From Hyphomicrobiales bacterium (lineage in GTDB: Bacteria; Pseudomonadota; Alphaproteobacteria; Rhizobiales; CAJQND01), in assembly GCA_028285595.1 (NCBI GenBank), contig JANQOW010000028.1, positions 1-64,000 of the forward strand: 64,000 nucleotides of DNA, written 5' to 3'. The notes below the pieces were generated by a model that had not been told where the DNA came from, did not search any database, and was given only the letters and a program-made list of their open reading frames with translations. Shown here one piece after another: positions 46,793-57,214 of this stretch. A program made the position numbers and the translations under genes. Position 1 is the stretch's first letter; the number at the start of each line of letters is the position of its first letter.

Positions 46793-46923
46793 GTCCTATA
46801 GGAAGAGGGGCCATTCAGGCCGTTGGTGCCGTCTCAGACGACTGGTATCAAGTCACGTTTGAGACAACAGCAGCCTTTTATCTGCCCGCGACCCTATAGC
46901 TCAACGCAGATGAGGTCCAGTGC

Positions 46924-46951
46924 TTGCATTTCGAAAACAAGCTGCTATAAG
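46924..46951 (+). promoter_or_regulatory. Promoter of the rpsB operon
   Basis: TTGCAT (46924-46929) and TATAAG (46946-46951), 16 bases apart, look like an alphaproteobacterial housekeeping promoter. Transcription would start near 46958, leaving a leader of about 110 bases before rpsB that could carry S2-dependent control. Confidence 0.6.
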
Positions 46952-47068
46952 CCGCGCCATCACACATGCGGGTGGTATGGGTGCATCGCATATAGCGGCT
47001 GTATCCGACCGGTGTCCTTAAAGGATCACATGCCCCCGCAGAGGATCAACCGGTAAAGGAGACAAGGC

Positions 47069-48127
47069 ATGGCATTGCCTGATTTTTCTATGCGCCAATT
47101 GCTGGAAGCTGGCGTTCACTTCGGTCACCAAACCCACCGCTGGAACCCGAAAATGGAGAGTTTCATTTTCGGCGCTCGCAACGGTGTGCACATCCTGGAT
47201 TTGGCTCAAACCGTTCCGTTGTTGCACCAGGCCTTGGTTGCAGCGCATGACGTGGTGGCCGGCGGCGGGCGTCTACTGTTTGTCGGCACCAAGCGTGCGG
47301 CGGCTGAACCGATCGCAGATGCAGCCAAGCGTTCGGCCCAGTATTACATGAACCACCGTTGGCTCGGGGGCACTCTGACCAACTGGAAGACCATCTCGAA
47401 CTCCATCCGCCGCCTGAAGAAGCTGGAAGAGACTTTGGCGCAAGACAATCTGCCGTTCACCAAGAAGGAGCTGCTTGGCCTTACACGTGAGCGCGACAAG
47501 CTGGAGCAGGCTCTGGGCGGCATCAAGGATATGTCCGGTTTGCCGGATCTGATGTTTGTTATCGACACGAACAAAGAATCCATCGCCATCCAAGAAGCCA
47601 AAAAGCTCGGTATTCCGGTGGTTGCTGTTCTCGATTCAAATTGCGACCCGGAAGGCATCGATTATCCCATTCCAGGAAACGACGATGCGGGCCGTGCGGT
47701 CTCTCTGTTCTGCGATCTGATGGCCCGTGCGGCAATCGAAGGGATTTCTGATTCTCAGGTGAGCGCAGGTGTCGACATTGGTGAATCCGAAGAGCCTATG
47801 GTTGAAGAGGCCCTGAACGGGGAAGCTGCCGAAGACGCACCGGCCGAAGAAGCTGCCGCTGCGCCGGCGGAGGAAGCTCCGGCTGCAGAGGCTTCTAAGT
47901 TCAAAGGTCTGGATGCACCGGAAGGCGAGGCGGACGACCTTAAACAGATCTCTGGTGTGGGACCTGTCTTGGAAGAGAAACTGAACGCAATGGGCATCTA
48001 CCACTATCGGCAGATCGCCGCCTTCACACCTGAAGACATCGCGGCAGTGGACGAAGAGCTGAACTTCAAGGGCCGCATTGAGCGCGATGGCTGGCTTGAT
48101 CAAGCCGCCCAACTCGCTAACGGCTAA
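47069..48127 (+). CDS. rpsB: 30S ribosomal protein S2 with C-terminal helix-hairpin-helix extension
   Basis: Small-subunit protein S2. The core (residues 1 to about 235) is standard: [33 protein letters not shown] and [20 protein letters not shown]. It is followed by an Ala/Glu-rich linker (about 240-285) and a domain with the helix-hairpin-helix motif [20 protein letters not shown]. At 352 residues it is about 110 longer than E. coli S2. Similar long S2 proteins occur in some Hyphomicrobiales. GGAGACAAGGC precedes the ATG. Confidence 0.96.
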   Translation: MALPDFSMRQLLEAGVHFGHQTHRWNPKMESFIFGARNGVHILDLAQTVPLLHQALVAAHDVVAGGGRLLFVGTKRAAAEPIADAAKRSAQYYMNHRWLGGTLTNWKTISNSIRRLKKLEETLAQDNLPFTKKELLGLTRERDKLEQALGGIKDMSGLPDLMFVIDTNKESIAIQEAKKLGIPVVAVLDSNCDPEGIDYPIPGNDDAGRAVSLFCDLMARAAIEGISDSQVSAGVDIGESEEPMVEEALNGEAAEDAPAEEAAAAPAEEAPAAEASKFKGLDAPEGEADDLKQISGVGPVLEEKLNAMGIYHYRQIAAFTPEDIAAVDEELNFKGRIERDGWLDQAAQLANG

Positions 48128-48143
48128 CCACAACCCAAATTTT

Positions 48144-48162
48144 GGCCCGGTATTGCCGGGCC
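48144..48162 (+). terminator. Hairpin between rpsB and tsf
   Basis: GGCCCGG and CCGGGCC form a perfect 7-pair stem around TATTG in the short gap between the genes. There is no T-run after it, so it is probably an attenuator or RNA-processing hairpin, not a full stop. Confidence 0.4.
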
Positions 48163-48190
48163 CAAACCTCATTGAACGAACGAGGATGAC

Positions 48191-49117
48191 ATGACGGACA
48201 TCACCGCAAGCATGGTGAAGGAACTGCGCGATAAATCGGGCGCAGGCATGATGGACTGCAAGCAGGCGCTGAAAGAAAACGACGGCGACATGGAAGCAGC
48301 CGTAGACTGGCTGCGCACCAAAGGCATTGCAAAGGCTGAAAAGAAAGCGGGCCGCACGGCGGCCGAGGGCCTCATCGGGGTGGCAACATCCGGAACCACC
48401 GGTGCCGTAGTTGAGGTGAACTCAGAAACCGACTTCGTGGCTCGCAACGATCAGTTCCAAGACATGGTGCGCGAAGTGGCCAAGCTGGGTCTTTCGGCAA
48501 ATGGCGATGTTGAAGCTCTCAAAGCTGCTGAGTACCCCGGTGCCGGCAAAAGCGTGGCTGACTATGTCACCAACTTGATCGGCACAATTGGCGAGAACAT
48601 GAGTGTGCGCCGTACGGCATCCTTGTCGGTCAGCAATGGCGTGGTTGCAAGCTATGTGCACAACCAAACCGCTGATGGATTGGGCAAGATTGGCGTACTC
48701 GTCGCTCTGGAATCCGACGGTGATGCGGACAAGCTGAACGCGCTGGGCAAGCAAGTGGCAATGCACGTTGCGGCGACCAGCCCCCTGGCTGCAACAACCG
48801 AGGAGCTGGACCCGGCGGTTATCGAGCGGGAGCGCACCGTTCTGGCAGAGCAAGCTCGCGAGTCTGGAAAGCCAGAAGCGGTGATCGAAAAGATGATCGA
48901 AGGCCGGATGCGCAAGTTCTACGAAGAAGTTGTGTTGTTGGCGCAAACCTTTGTGATTGATGGCGAAAATACCGTTGAGAAAGCGCTCAAGAACGCTGAA
49001 GGCGACGTCGGCGGTGCGATCACGCTGAAGGGCTTTGTGCGCTACGCTCTCGGTGAAGGCATTGAGAAGGAAGAAACCGATTTTGCGGCTGAAGTTGCTG
49101 CAGCGGTGACTGACTAA
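48191..49117 (+). CDS. tsf: Elongation factor Ts
   Basis: Nucleotide exchange factor for EF-Tu, 308 residues. The N-terminal UBA-like helix bundle ([19 protein letters not shown]), the EF-Tu contact TDFVARND and two dimerisation-like repeats are visible. It follows rpsB as in nearly all bacteria. Confidence 0.97.
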   Translation: MTDITASMVKELRDKSGAGMMDCKQALKENDGDMEAAVDWLRTKGIAKAEKKAGRTAAEGLIGVATSGTTGAVVEVNSETDFVARNDQFQDMVREVAKLGLSANGDVEALKAAEYPGAGKSVADYVTNLIGTIGENMSVRRTASLSVSNGVVASYVHNQTADGLGKIGVLVALESDGDADKLNALGKQVAMHVAATSPLAATTEELDPAVIERERTVLAEQARESGKPEAVIEKMIEGRMRKFYEEVVLLAQTFVIDGENTVEKALKNAEGDVGGAITLKGFVRYALGEGIEKEETDFAAEVAAAVTD

Positions 49118-49176
49118 GCCGAAAAGGCGAGATCGCCCGTGAAGAGCGCGCGAATCATGATTAATCGTTAGACTTC

Positions 49177-49209
49177 AAAGCCCTGGCCGCATTGCGGGCG
49201 GGGCTTTTT
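49177..49209 (+). terminator. Terminator-like hairpin after tsf
   Basis: AAAGCCC (49177-49183) pairs with GGGCTTT (49201-49207), with further imperfect pairing inside, followed by TTG. It lies 36 bases before pyrH, so pyrH may be transcribed by read-through or from its own promoter. Confidence 0.5.
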
Positions 49210-49242
49210 GTTGGCAATTGCATTGCCCGTTGGTGGGAATAC

Positions 49243-49956
49243 ATGACGGAACTTGCTCATAAGCGCGTGTTGCTCAAGGTGTCTGGCGAGGCTCTTATGG
49301 GCGATCAGGGCTATGGCATCGATATGAGCGTGGTGGCCAGGATCTGCGGTGAAATCAACGCAGCTCACAAGCTTGGCGCCGAAATCTGCCTTGTGGTGGG
49401 CGGCGGCAATATATTCCGCGGGGTGGCCGGCGCTGCAAGGGGCATGGACCGGGGTGAGGCGGACTATATGGGCATGCTCGCCACGGTGATGAATGCGATC
49501 GCCTTAAAGGGCGGTCTCGTCGATGCGGGTGTGGACGCGCTTGCCATGTCAGCGATCCCCATGCCCACCGTTTGCGAGCCTTTTACCAGAAACGCCGCAT
49601 TGGCCCACCTCGCGGCCGGTCGTGTCGTGGTGTTCGCGGCGGGAACCGGCAATCCCTTCTTTACCACCGACACTGCGGCGGCGCTCCGCGCAGCAGAAAT
49701 GGGCTGCGATGCCTTGATGAAGGGAACGAGTGTCGATGGTGTTTATTCGGCTGATCCGAAGAAGGAACCGTCCGCCAGCCGTTTCGATAAGGTGTCCTTT
49801 GACGATGTGCTCACAAAAAATCTAAAAATAATGGACGCGGCCTCCATTGCGCTTGCACGGGACAATAACATACCCATAATCGTCTTCTCGATTAGAGAAC
49901 CAAATGAAATTGTAAACGTTATCAAAGGGCAGGGCACGAGTACGCTGGTCAGTTGA
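49243..49956 (+). CDS. pyrH: UMP kinase
   Basis: Phosphorylates UMP to UDP; hexameric amino-acid-kinase fold. 237 residues from the ATG at 49243 ([20 protein letters not shown]). Signatures are [33 protein letters not shown] and [16 protein letters not shown] longer frame to 49192 reads through the hairpin and is not used. Near its end the local sequence becomes AT-richer (around 49820-49920). Confidence 0.96.
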   Translation: MTELAHKRVLLKVSGEALMGDQGYGIDMSVVARICGEINAAHKLGAEICLVVGGGNIFRGVAGAARGMDRGEADYMGMLATVMNAIALKGGLVDAGVDALAMSAIPMPTVCEPFTRNAALAHLAAGRVVVFAAGTGNPFFTTDTAAALRAAEMGCDALMKGTSVDGVYSADPKKEPSASRFDKVSFDDVLTKNLKIMDAASIALARDNNIPIIVFSIREPNEIVNVIKGQGTSTLVS

Positions 49957-50027
49957 TGCTCGATTTGCCTGTTGGGTCCGAGTGCGGCACACTTGGTGAG
50001 TATGCATAAGAATTGTGGAGGTATCCG

Positions 50028-50591
50028 ATGAGCGATCAACAGTTGGATATGAAAGATTTATCTTATCGTATGAAGCGTTCGGTTGAAGTGCTGCAGGAGG
50101 AGTTTGGGGGACTGCGCACAGGCCGTGCCTCAACGAGTTTGTTGGAGCCCATCATGGTTGATGCCTATGGCGCTCAAATGCCCATGAACCAGGTGGGTAC
50201 AGTATCTGTTCCCGAACCGCGGATGCTCTCTGTGCAGGTATGGGACAAGAGCCTGGTCGGCTCCGTTGAAAAAGCCATTCGCGAATCGAGCCTTGGTTTA
50301 AACCCTATGATTGAGGGCCAGTTGTTGCGTGTTCCCATTCCCGAATTGACCCAGGAGCGCCGTGTGGAGCTGACAAAGGTCGCCGGGCAATATGCTGAGC
50401 ACGCGCGGGTGGCTGTGCGCAACGTGCGCCGGGACGGCATGGATACACTCAAGAAGCTGGAGAAGGATCATGGCATGGGCGAGGACGAACATCGCGACCG
50501 TGCCGCAGAGGTTCAAAAGCTCACTGACGATATGATCGCAAAGATCGATGAAGCCTTGGCGGCGAAGGAAGAGGAGATCATGCAGGTCTAA
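50028..50591 (+). CDS. frr: Ribosome recycling factor
   Basis: Splits post-termination ribosomes together with EF-G. 187 residues from the ATG at 50028, six bases after GGAGG. Typical segments are [32 protein letters not shown] and [20 protein letters not shown]. Confidence 0.96.
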   Translation: MSDQQLDMKDLSYRMKRSVEVLQEEFGGLRTGRASTSLLEPIMVDAYGAQMPMNQVGTVSVPEPRMLSVQVWDKSLVGSVEKAIRESSLGLNPMIEGQLLRVPIPELTQERRVELTKVAGQYAEHARVAVRNVRRDGMDTLKKLEKDHGMGEDEHRDRAAEVQKLTDDMIAKIDEALAAKEEEIMQV

Positions 50592-50627
50592 GCAGCTGGC
50601 GCACGACGTCTGTTGCCCCACTCCAGC

Positions 50628-51407
50628 ATGCAGCATGATATGAATGCCAATCCTGAACGATTAGGCCCGGACGCGGCCAATGCAGACCGTGTGGCATCGG
50701 TCCCGAACCATGTGGCCATTATCATGGATGGAAATGGCCGCTGGGCGCAGACCCGCTCATTGCCGCGCACGTCCGGTCACAAGCAAGGCGTGGAGGCCGT
50801 GCGGCGCACTGTTCGTGCGTGTTTGGAGCTTGGCGTTGCGCATTTGACCCTCTTCAGCTTTTCCTCTGAAAACTGGTCGCGGCCACCAGAAGAGGTGAAG
50901 TTCCTGTTCAACTTGCTGCGCAGGTTTATCCATCAAGACGTTGCTGAGCTGCATGCCGGGGGCGTACGTGTGAAGGTGGTGGGAAGCCGGACTAATCTGG
51001 ATTCAGATCTTGTGGCGCTCATAGATGAATCTGAGGCTCTGACCGCTGAAAACACCAAGATGACGCTGGTTGTGGCGTTCAACTACGGCGGACGAGATGA
51101 GATTGTGCGCGCTGTTCAGAGCATTGCAGCGCAAGTCGCACGCGGTGATTTAACGCCTGATCTCGTCACAGAGACGGCCATCGGCGCCCATATCGATACC
51201 GCTGGCATCCCCGATCCGGAAATGATCATCAGAACATCGGGGGAAAAACGACTGTCCAATTTCCTGCTATGGCAATCGGCCTATTCGGAGTTCGTGTTCA
51301 TCGATGAACATTGGCCCGATTTCAATCGTGAGCTGTTGATCAAGGCGATTGAGGCTTTTAATGCCCGGGACCGCCGTTTCGGGGGTATCTCGGCAACGGC
51401 CTCTTAA
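50628..51407 (+). CDS. uppS: Undecaprenyl diphosphate synthase
   Basis: Makes the C55 lipid carrier for peptidoglycan and surface polysaccharides. Signatures are HVAIIMDGNGRWAQTRSLPR, TLFSFSSENWSRP and MIIRTSGEKRLSNFLLWQ. The ATG at 50628 gives 259 residues; an ATG at 50640 is equally possible. It is the carrier source for the exopolysaccharide genes at the window start. Confidence 0.95.
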   Translation: MQHDMNANPERLGPDAANADRVASVPNHVAIIMDGNGRWAQTRSLPRTSGHKQGVEAVRRTVRACLELGVAHLTLFSFSSENWSRPPEEVKFLFNLLRRFIHQDVAELHAGGVRVKVVGSRTNLDSDLVALIDESEALTAENTKMTLVVAFNYGGRDEIVRAVQSIAAQVARGDLTPDLVTETAIGAHIDTAGIPDPEMIIRTSGEKRLSNFLLWQSAYSEFVFIDEHWPDFNRELLIKAIEAFNARDRRFGGISATAS

Positions 51408-51425
51408 AGCGCGCGCCGACCGATC

Positions 51426-52268
51426 ATGTCACCCAAAGCCGCTGACGGCGCATGGCGCGATCTGGGAGTGCGGTCTGCGGCCGCGCTGGTTTTGGTTCCA
51501 ATTGTCATCGGGTGCGTCTGGATCGGTGGGACACTGTACGAGGTCCTGCTGCTGATTGCCGCCGGCCTCATGATCTTGGAGTGGTGCCGCATGGTGTACC
51601 CGCCCCAGGAACGGAAAGCCCAAATGGCCGTATTTGTCCTGGGATGCGCGATAGCGTTTGGGTGCGCGCGGGCAGGAGCGGCGGATTTCGCGGTGTATGC
51701 GATGCTCGCCTCTTGGATTGCCTCCGCCACACTTGCAAAGCTGCGCGGCTCTTTAACACTTTGGCGTTGCTGCGGGCTGCCTTACATTGTGCTGCCCATC
51801 CTTGCTCTGTTTTATCTGCGCAACGAACCCTTGCTTGGCTTGGTCGCTATCCTCTGGCTCTTGTGTGTGGTTTGGGCGACAGACACCGGGGCCTATTTTG
51901 CAGGACGTTTGATTGGCGGCCCAAAACTGACACCGCGGTTTTCTCCCAATAAGACCTGGGCGGGACTTTTGGGCGGAATGCTGGCAGCCGCCGGCGCTGC
52001 AACGGCGGTCGGCTACTTTGCCGGACTGCCCGGACTATTGATGATCGGCGTGCTCGGTGCGCTGGCCGCGGTTGTCGCACAGATTGGGGATATCTTTGAA
52101 AGCGCGGCAAAGCGTCATTTTAATGTGAAGGACTCAGGTGCACTGATTCCCGGACATGGTGGTATACTGGATCGGGTGGACGGGTTGCTGTTTGCCGCTG
52201 TACTGGTTGCCGGCGTGGGGCTGGCCAGACATGGGGATGTGATGCAGGTGGCCCACTTTTTGATGTGA
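51426..52268 (+). CDS. cdsA: Phosphatidate cytidylyltransferase
   Basis: Inner-membrane enzyme making CDP-diacylglycerol for phospholipid synthesis, 280 residues with about eight membrane segments. The C-terminal family signature is complete: SPNKTWAGLLGG and SAAKRHFNVKDSGALIPGHG followed by GILDRVDG. Confidence 0.95.
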   Translation: MSPKAADGAWRDLGVRSAAALVLVPIVIGCVWIGGTLYEVLLLIAAGLMILEWCRMVYPPQERKAQMAVFVLGCAIAFGCARAGAADFAVYAMLASWIASATLAKLRGSLTLWRCCGLPYIVLPILALFYLRNEPLLGLVAILWLLCVVWATDTGAYFAGRLIGGPKLTPRFSPNKTWAGLLGGMLAAAGAATAVGYFAGLPGLLMIGVLGALAAVVAQIGDIFESAAKRHFNVKDSGALIPGHGGILDRVDGLLFAAVLVAGVGLARHGDVMQVAHFLM

Positions 52269-52278
52269 GGAGGCTCGT

Positions 52279-53493
52279 TTGAGCGCTGTTGAAATGTCTC
52301 GCGGCCGGCCGGAAGCCGAGCGCGCCAAAACACTCACGATACTGGGCTCAACCGGATCGGTCGGGTGTTCCACGTTGGACGTCGTGGCCCATCAGCCTGA
52401 CCGCTTTGAGGTTGTTGCGCTTGTGGGCAATCGCAACATTGACCTGCTGGCCGAACAGGCGATCGGGTGCGGCGCGCAAATCGCCGTGACGGCAGATGAG
52501 AGCTTGTATGGCGCGCTGAAGGGTCGGCTTGCAGGGAGCGGCGTTGAGGCCGCGGCGGGGCTACAGGCTGTCATGGATGCATCGCGGCGCCCGGCTGACC
52601 TGATCGTTGCCGCAATCGTAGGAGCGGCAGGCCTGAAACCAACACTTGCGGCTGCAGAGCAAGGTACGACCATCGCCTTGGCAAACAAGGAATGCCTGGT
52701 GTGTGCGGGCGATGTGTTTAAGGACGTGCTGCGCAAGAATGGTGCACAGCTCTTGCCGGTTGATTCTGAGCACAGCGCGGTGTTCCAAGTGTTTGAGCAA
52801 CCCCAAAGCGAGCAGGTGGAGCGGATCATTCTCACCGCCTCAGGAGGCCCGTTCAGGACAGCCTCCTATGATGATTTGAAGAATGTTACGCCCGAACAGG
52901 CCCTCAAGCATCCCAATTGGGATATGGGCCCAAAGATTACCATCGATTCTGCGACGCTGATGAACAAGGGCTTGGAACTCATTGAAGCCTATCATCTTTT
53001 CCCGGTTGAGCCGTCGCAACTGGAGGCGGTGATTCACCCGCAATCCATCATTCATTCCATGGTGTCCTATTGTGATGGGTCTGTGTTGGCCCAACTTGGG
53101 GTCCCTGATATGCGCACGCCGATTGCCTACGCGCTGGCGTGGCCCAGCCGGATGCCGACGCCGGTGGAGCGGCTTGATCTGGCAAAAATAGGACAGTTAA
53201 CATTTGAGCCAGTAGATTCCGATAAGTTCCCGTCCGTGGACTTGTGTTTGGGGTGTTTGGAGACCGGAGGCAGCGCATCCGCGGTCATGAACGCCTCGAA
53301 CGAGGTTGCGGTGGACGAATTTCTTTCCGGCAGGATCGGATTTCTGGGAATAACAGAGTTAACCCGTGCAGTTTTGGATGACGCGGATGCATCGGGCATG
53401 CTGGGCACTATGACCAGTCTGGACGATGTTTCAGAGGCTGACCAGTTTGGTCGCGGCAAAGCGATTGAATTGGCCCGAAGATTGCACACTTAA
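52279..53493 (+). CDS. dxr: 1-deoxy-D-xylulose 5-phosphate reductoisomerase
   Basis: First committed step of the MEP isoprenoid route, supplying uppS among others. 404 residues. NADPH motif LGSTGSVGCSTLDVV; metal and substrate residues in VDSEHSAVFQ and TASGGPFRT. The start appears to be TTG at 52279, because GAGGAGG lies a few bases upstream; the next ATG (52291) is too far from that site but would also give a whole enzyme. Confidence 0.95.
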   Translation: MSAVEMSRGRPEAERAKTLTILGSTGSVGCSTLDVVAHQPDRFEVVALVGNRNIDLLAEQAIGCGAQIAVTADESLYGALKGRLAGSGVEAAAGLQAVMDASRRPADLIVAAIVGAAGLKPTLAAAEQGTTIALANKECLVCAGDVFKDVLRKNGAQLLPVDSEHSAVFQVFEQPQSEQVERIILTASGGPFRTASYDDLKNVTPEQALKHPNWDMGPKITIDSATLMNKGLELIEAYHLFPVEPSQLEAVIHPQSIIHSMVSYCDGSVLAQLGVPDMRTPIAYALAWPSRMPTPVERLDLAKIGQLTFEPVDSDKFPSVDLCLGCLETGGSASAVMNASNEVAVDEFLSGRIGFLGITELTRAVLDDADASGMLGTMTSLDDVSEADQFGRGKAIELARRLHT

Positions 53494-53602
53494 CGAGCTT
53501 ACGCGCACCATAGCCGGCGAGGGCGTTTGGTTTTCCAAGGCGGTGGTGTATTTGATTATGTACGCACGTTAGGTGCGCAGAATATAAAGTAGAGCGGCGA
53601 TA

Positions 53603-54745
53603 ATGGACTTTCTTTCTCTGTCTGCGGGCGGCCTCCAAGGATTCTTGATGGTCATCGTGCCCTTCCTGGTGGTGCTGACGATCATCGTTTTCGTCCATGA
53701 AATGGGGCACTTTCTCGTTGCAAGGTGGTGTGGGGTTAAGATCGATGTGTTTGCCGTTGGCTTTGGCCGGCGCATCGCAAGCTTTGTCGACAAGAAAGGT
53801 ACGCGCTGGCAGATCGGCTGGATTCCTTTAGGGGGATTTGTGAAATTTGCTGGGGATATGTCTGCGTCCAGCGCACCGGACCGCGAGGCGCTCGCGCAGA
53901 TGTCGAGTGAGGAATCCGAGACAGCCTTCCACAAAAAGAGCGTTGGGCAACGGGCGGCTGTTGTTGCAGGTGGCCCATTGGCGAACTTCCTTCTGGCTAT
54001 CTTGATCTTCGCCGGCATCGTGATGGTGGTGGGCCGGGTGGTCACGGCTCCGCTTGTAGACCAAATTCGCCCAGACAGTCCGGCGGCAATTGCCGGATTT
54101 CAGGTAGGCGACAATATCAAGAAGATCGGGTCCTCCAACATCGAATCATTCAACGACCTGCAGCGCATTGTCTCCGGGAGCGGAGGGATCGAACTTACAT
54201 TTGTCGTCGATCGGGGCGGTAAGCCCGTTACGTTGAAAGCCACGCCCGAATTGCGGGAAATCGAAGATGGCTTGGGCAACAAGGTCCGCATAGGAATCTT
54301 GGGAATCACCCGCAATACCCAGAACGACCGCGTGGTGGAGAAATTGGGCCCGATTGCGGCGTTGGGCTATGGCGTTGAGCAGTCCTGGTTTGTGATTGAC
54401 CGGACATTTGGCTATCTCAGGAACGTTTTCGCAGGGCGGGAAAAAGCCGATCAAATCGGTGGACCCATCAGGATTGCCCAGATTACGGGGCAGGTGGCAT
54501 CCGTCAGCCTCGTCGCACTTCTCAATTTGGCAGCGGTTTTGTCCGTAAGTATAGGGTTGATTAACCTTTTTCCCGTCCCAATGCTTGATGGAGGTCATCT
54601 TTTATATTACGCCATTGAAGCTGTGCGCGGAAAGCCGCTTAGCGAGCGAATGCAAGACTATGGGATGCGGGTTGGTCTTGCTCTGGTGGTGATGCTTATG
54701 CTGTTCGCAACTTACAATGATATCAGGCATTTAAGTATCTTCTAG
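53603..54745 (+). CDS. rseP: Site-2 intramembrane metalloprotease RseP/MmpA
   Basis: Zinc protease that cleaves membrane-bound anti-sigma factors and remnant signal peptides; in Caulobacter the homolog MmpA acts on PodJ. 380 residues: HEMGH at residues 32-36 in the first helix, a PDZ domain (about 125-210) with DSPAAIAGFQVGDNIKKIG, and the second metal motif NLFPVPMLDGGHLLYY. It precedes bamA as in most proteobacteria. Confidence 0.95.
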   Translation: MDFLSLSAGGLQGFLMVIVPFLVVLTIIVFVHEMGHFLVARWCGVKIDVFAVGFGRRIASFVDKKGTRWQIGWIPLGGFVKFAGDMSASSAPDREALAQMSSEESETAFHKKSVGQRAAVVAGGPLANFLLAILIFAGIVMVVGRVVTAPLVDQIRPDSPAAIAGFQVGDNIKKIGSSNIESFNDLQRIVSGSGGIELTFVVDRGGKPVTLKATPELREIEDGLGNKVRIGILGITRNTQNDRVVEKLGPIAALGYGVEQSWFVIDRTFGYLRNVFAGREKADQIGGPIRIAQITGQVASVSLVALLNLAAVLSVSIGLINLFPVPMLDGGHLLYYAIEAVRGKPLSERMQDYGMRVGLALVVMLMLFATYNDIRHLSIF

Positions 54746-54872
54746 CGCGTCAAAGTTTGTCCGCATTTTGGAAGCAGGTTGGGTTTGCAAAGTTCATGGA
54801 ACACAGTTAAACCTGAGCACCGGCTTTTCAGACATGATGGTGTGGTGGGCACTAGAGGGCATAAAGTTACCA

Positions 54873-57185
54873 ATGAGGTATAGAGTTGTTTTTGTTGGTC
54901 TATTAGCCCTGGGCATGTTTTTGGGCCAACACGTTCCCTACATAGGTCAGCCGACCGCGGCGCAGGCGCAATCGAACTCGGTTTCGCGAATCGTGGTTGA
55001 GGGCAACCAGCGTATCGAAGCCGACACGGTGCGCTCCTATATGCAGATCCAGGTGGGGGACCCGTTCAGTCCGGACCTTATCGACGAATCTCTGCAAACG
55101 CTTTTTCAGACCGGTTTGTTCTCCGACGTGCGGATCTTCCGGCGTGGCAGCAACCTTGTTGTGAGTGTTGAAGAAAACCCAATCATCAACAGGATCGCGT
55201 TTGAGGGGAACAGTGCGCTCAAGAATGAAGATCTTCAAAAAGAGATCGATCTGAAACCCCGCGTTGTGTTTACGCGTGCACGGGTGCAGGCTGATGTGGA
55301 CCGCATCATCACCCTTTACAGGCGGTCTGGTCAGTTTAATGCGCGCGTTGAGCCAAAAATTATCCGCCTGCCGCAGAACCGGATCGACCTTGTCTTTGAG
55401 ATCACCGAAGGTGCGAAAACGGTGGTCCAGAGCATCACTTTCATTGGCAACCGCAAGTTCAGCGACGGCCAACTGCGGTCGGTGATTGTGACCGAGGAAA
55501 CGAAATTCTGGAAGTTCTGGAGCAACGCGGACACCTACGATCCGGACCGTTTGAACTATGATAAGGAACTTCTGCGCCGCCATTACCTGAAGAACGGTTA
55601 TGCGGACTTCCGGGTTTTGTCAGGAACGGCCGAACTTGCGCCCAATGGCCAGGACTTCTTCCTGACCTTCACGGTTGAAGAGGGCGAGCAATATGCGTTT
55701 GGCGACGTAACGGTGGATCCAGGGCAGACCGAACTTAACCCCGATGCGCTGCAGGCAGAAGTTACGACCTTCAAGGGTGATACCTACGACGCCAGTAAAG
55801 TTGACAAGTCGATTGAGAAGTTGACGCTCGAGGCTGGCAAACGCGGGTTCGCTTTTGCGCGGGTTACCCCCAGGATCGAACGTGTCCCTGAGCAACTCGT
55901 GATCAACCTCACCTATGAAATGAATGAGGGTCCGAGGGTTTATATTGAGCGTATCGATATTGTGGGCAATGTGCGCACACTCGACAAGGTGGTCAGACGC
56001 GAGATCCGTCTCGTAGAGGGGGATGCTTACAACCGCATCCTTGTTGACCGCTCCAGACGGCGCATAACGGCTCTGGACTTCTTCGATAAAGTCGACATCC
56101 TTGAGCAACCGGGGTCCACGCCGGACAAAGTTGTTCTGATTTTCCAGGTTGCGGAAAAGTCGACAGGTACACTCAACTTCTCAGCCGGATACTCAACGAC
56201 AGAGCAAGTTCTGGGTTCGGTCAGTCTTTCAGAACGTAACCTGTTGGGGCGCGGCTACTTCACAAGCCTCGCGACGTCCTTGAGTTTCAAGCGCCAATCT
56301 GTGGATTTCAGTTTTTCTGATCCTTACTTCCTGGATCAAAACATGTCCGCAGGTTTCAACGCCTTCACGGTGGAGACCGATCAGCAATCTGAATCATCGT
56401 TCAATTCACGGGAAACGGGCGGTGCACTCCAGGCAGGTATACCAATCTCTGAGCATGCTCGATTGCAAGCTCGGTATGGCTTCACGAACCGTCGAATCAA
56501 AAACGTTTCTGCCAATGCGTCTGCACCAATTCGACTGTCCGCAGGGGAATCGAACAAGTCGCAGCTGGGTCTGACATATATCTACAACACGCTCGACAAT
56601 CCTCTGTCTCCGACCCAGGGACTGCGCGCCGCGATAACCGCGAGCGTGGCAGGGCTTGGCGGCGATGTGTTCTTCTGGCGCCTGGACGGTAAGGCTTCGT
56701 ACTATCACACCATTTACGAAGGCATCGTCTTAAACTTGCGCGGCAGCGGCGGGGTTATGGATGGCTACAATGGCAAGGACTCGCCGGTTCTGGACCGCTT
56801 CTTTAAAGGCGGCAATTCATTCCGGGGCTTTGAGCGTGCCGGTATAGGCCCGCGAGACACAGGCGCAGGCACTCAAAATGACGCGGTGGGCGGTCAGATC
56901 TTTGCAATCGGCACCGTCGAGACCACGTTCCCGCTGGGATTGCCGGAATCGTTCGGCATCCGTGGCGCTGTGTTTAGTGATTTTGGGACCCTGTTCGATG
57001 CACCTGGGCCAAATCCGGCATTTGCGGCGGTGCGCGACAGTGCAACCTTGCGGGTCTCGGCTGGGGTAGGGGTCTTGTGGAACTCACCCTTTGGGCCCGT
57101 GCGCCTGGACTACGCCGAAGCGATCAAGAAAGACACTTTGGATAAAACCCAACGGATCCAGTTTTCCGCAGGCACGTCCTTCTAA
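54873..57185 (+). CDS. bamA: Outer-membrane protein assembly factor BamA
   Basis: Core of the machine that folds beta-barrels into the outer membrane. About 770 residues from the ATG at 54873, giving a good signal peptide (RYRVVFVGLLALGMFLG, cut near AQA). Five POTRA repeats follow (first opening RIVVEGNQRIEADTVRSYM) and a C-terminal barrel with GGNSFRGFERAGIGPRD, close to the VRGF motif, ending in phenylalanine. An in-frame start at 54768 adds 35 non-signal residues and is less likely. The usual lipid A genes do not follow. Confidence 0.95.
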   Translation: MRYRVVFVGLLALGMFLGQHVPYIGQPTAAQAQSNSVSRIVVEGNQRIEADTVRSYMQIQVGDPFSPDLIDESLQTLFQTGLFSDVRIFRRGSNLVVSVEENPIINRIAFEGNSALKNEDLQKEIDLKPRVVFTRARVQADVDRIITLYRRSGQFNARVEPKIIRLPQNRIDLVFEITEGAKTVVQSITFIGNRKFSDGQLRSVIVTEETKFWKFWSNADTYDPDRLNYDKELLRRHYLKNGYADFRVLSGTAELAPNGQDFFLTFTVEEGEQYAFGDVTVDPGQTELNPDALQAEVTTFKGDTYDASKVDKSIEKLTLEAGKRGFAFARVTPRIERVPEQLVINLTYEMNEGPRVYIERIDIVGNVRTLDKVVRREIRLVEGDAYNRILVDRSRRRITALDFFDKVDILEQPGSTPDKVVLIFQVAEKSTGTLNFSAGYSTTEQVLGSVSLSERNLLGRGYFTSLATSLSFKRQSVDFSFSDPYFLDQNMSAGFNAFTVETDQQSESSFNSRETGGALQAGIPISEHARLQARYGFTNRRIKNVSANASAPIRLSAGESNKSQLGLTYIYNTLDNPLSPTQGLRAAITASVAGLGGDVFFWRLDGKASYYHTIYEGIVLNLRGSGGVMDGYNGKDSPVLDRFFKGGNSFRGFERAGIGPRDTGAGTQNDAVGGQIFAIGTVETTFPLGLPESFGIRGAVFSDFGTLFDAPGPNPAFAAVRDSATLRVSAGVGVLWNSPFGPVRLDYAEAIKKDTLDKTQRIQFSAGTSF

Positions 57186-57187
57186 AG

Positions 57188-57214
57188 CTCTTCCGCTCGT
57201 GTTGAGCGGAAGAG
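57188..57214. terminator. Hairpin between bamA and gltA
   Basis: CTCTTCCGCTC and GAGCGGAAGAG form a perfect 11-pair stem with a GTGTT loop two bases after the bamA stop. It lacks a clear T-run on either strand, yet its position between convergent genes suits a transcription end for bamA. Confidence 0.6.
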
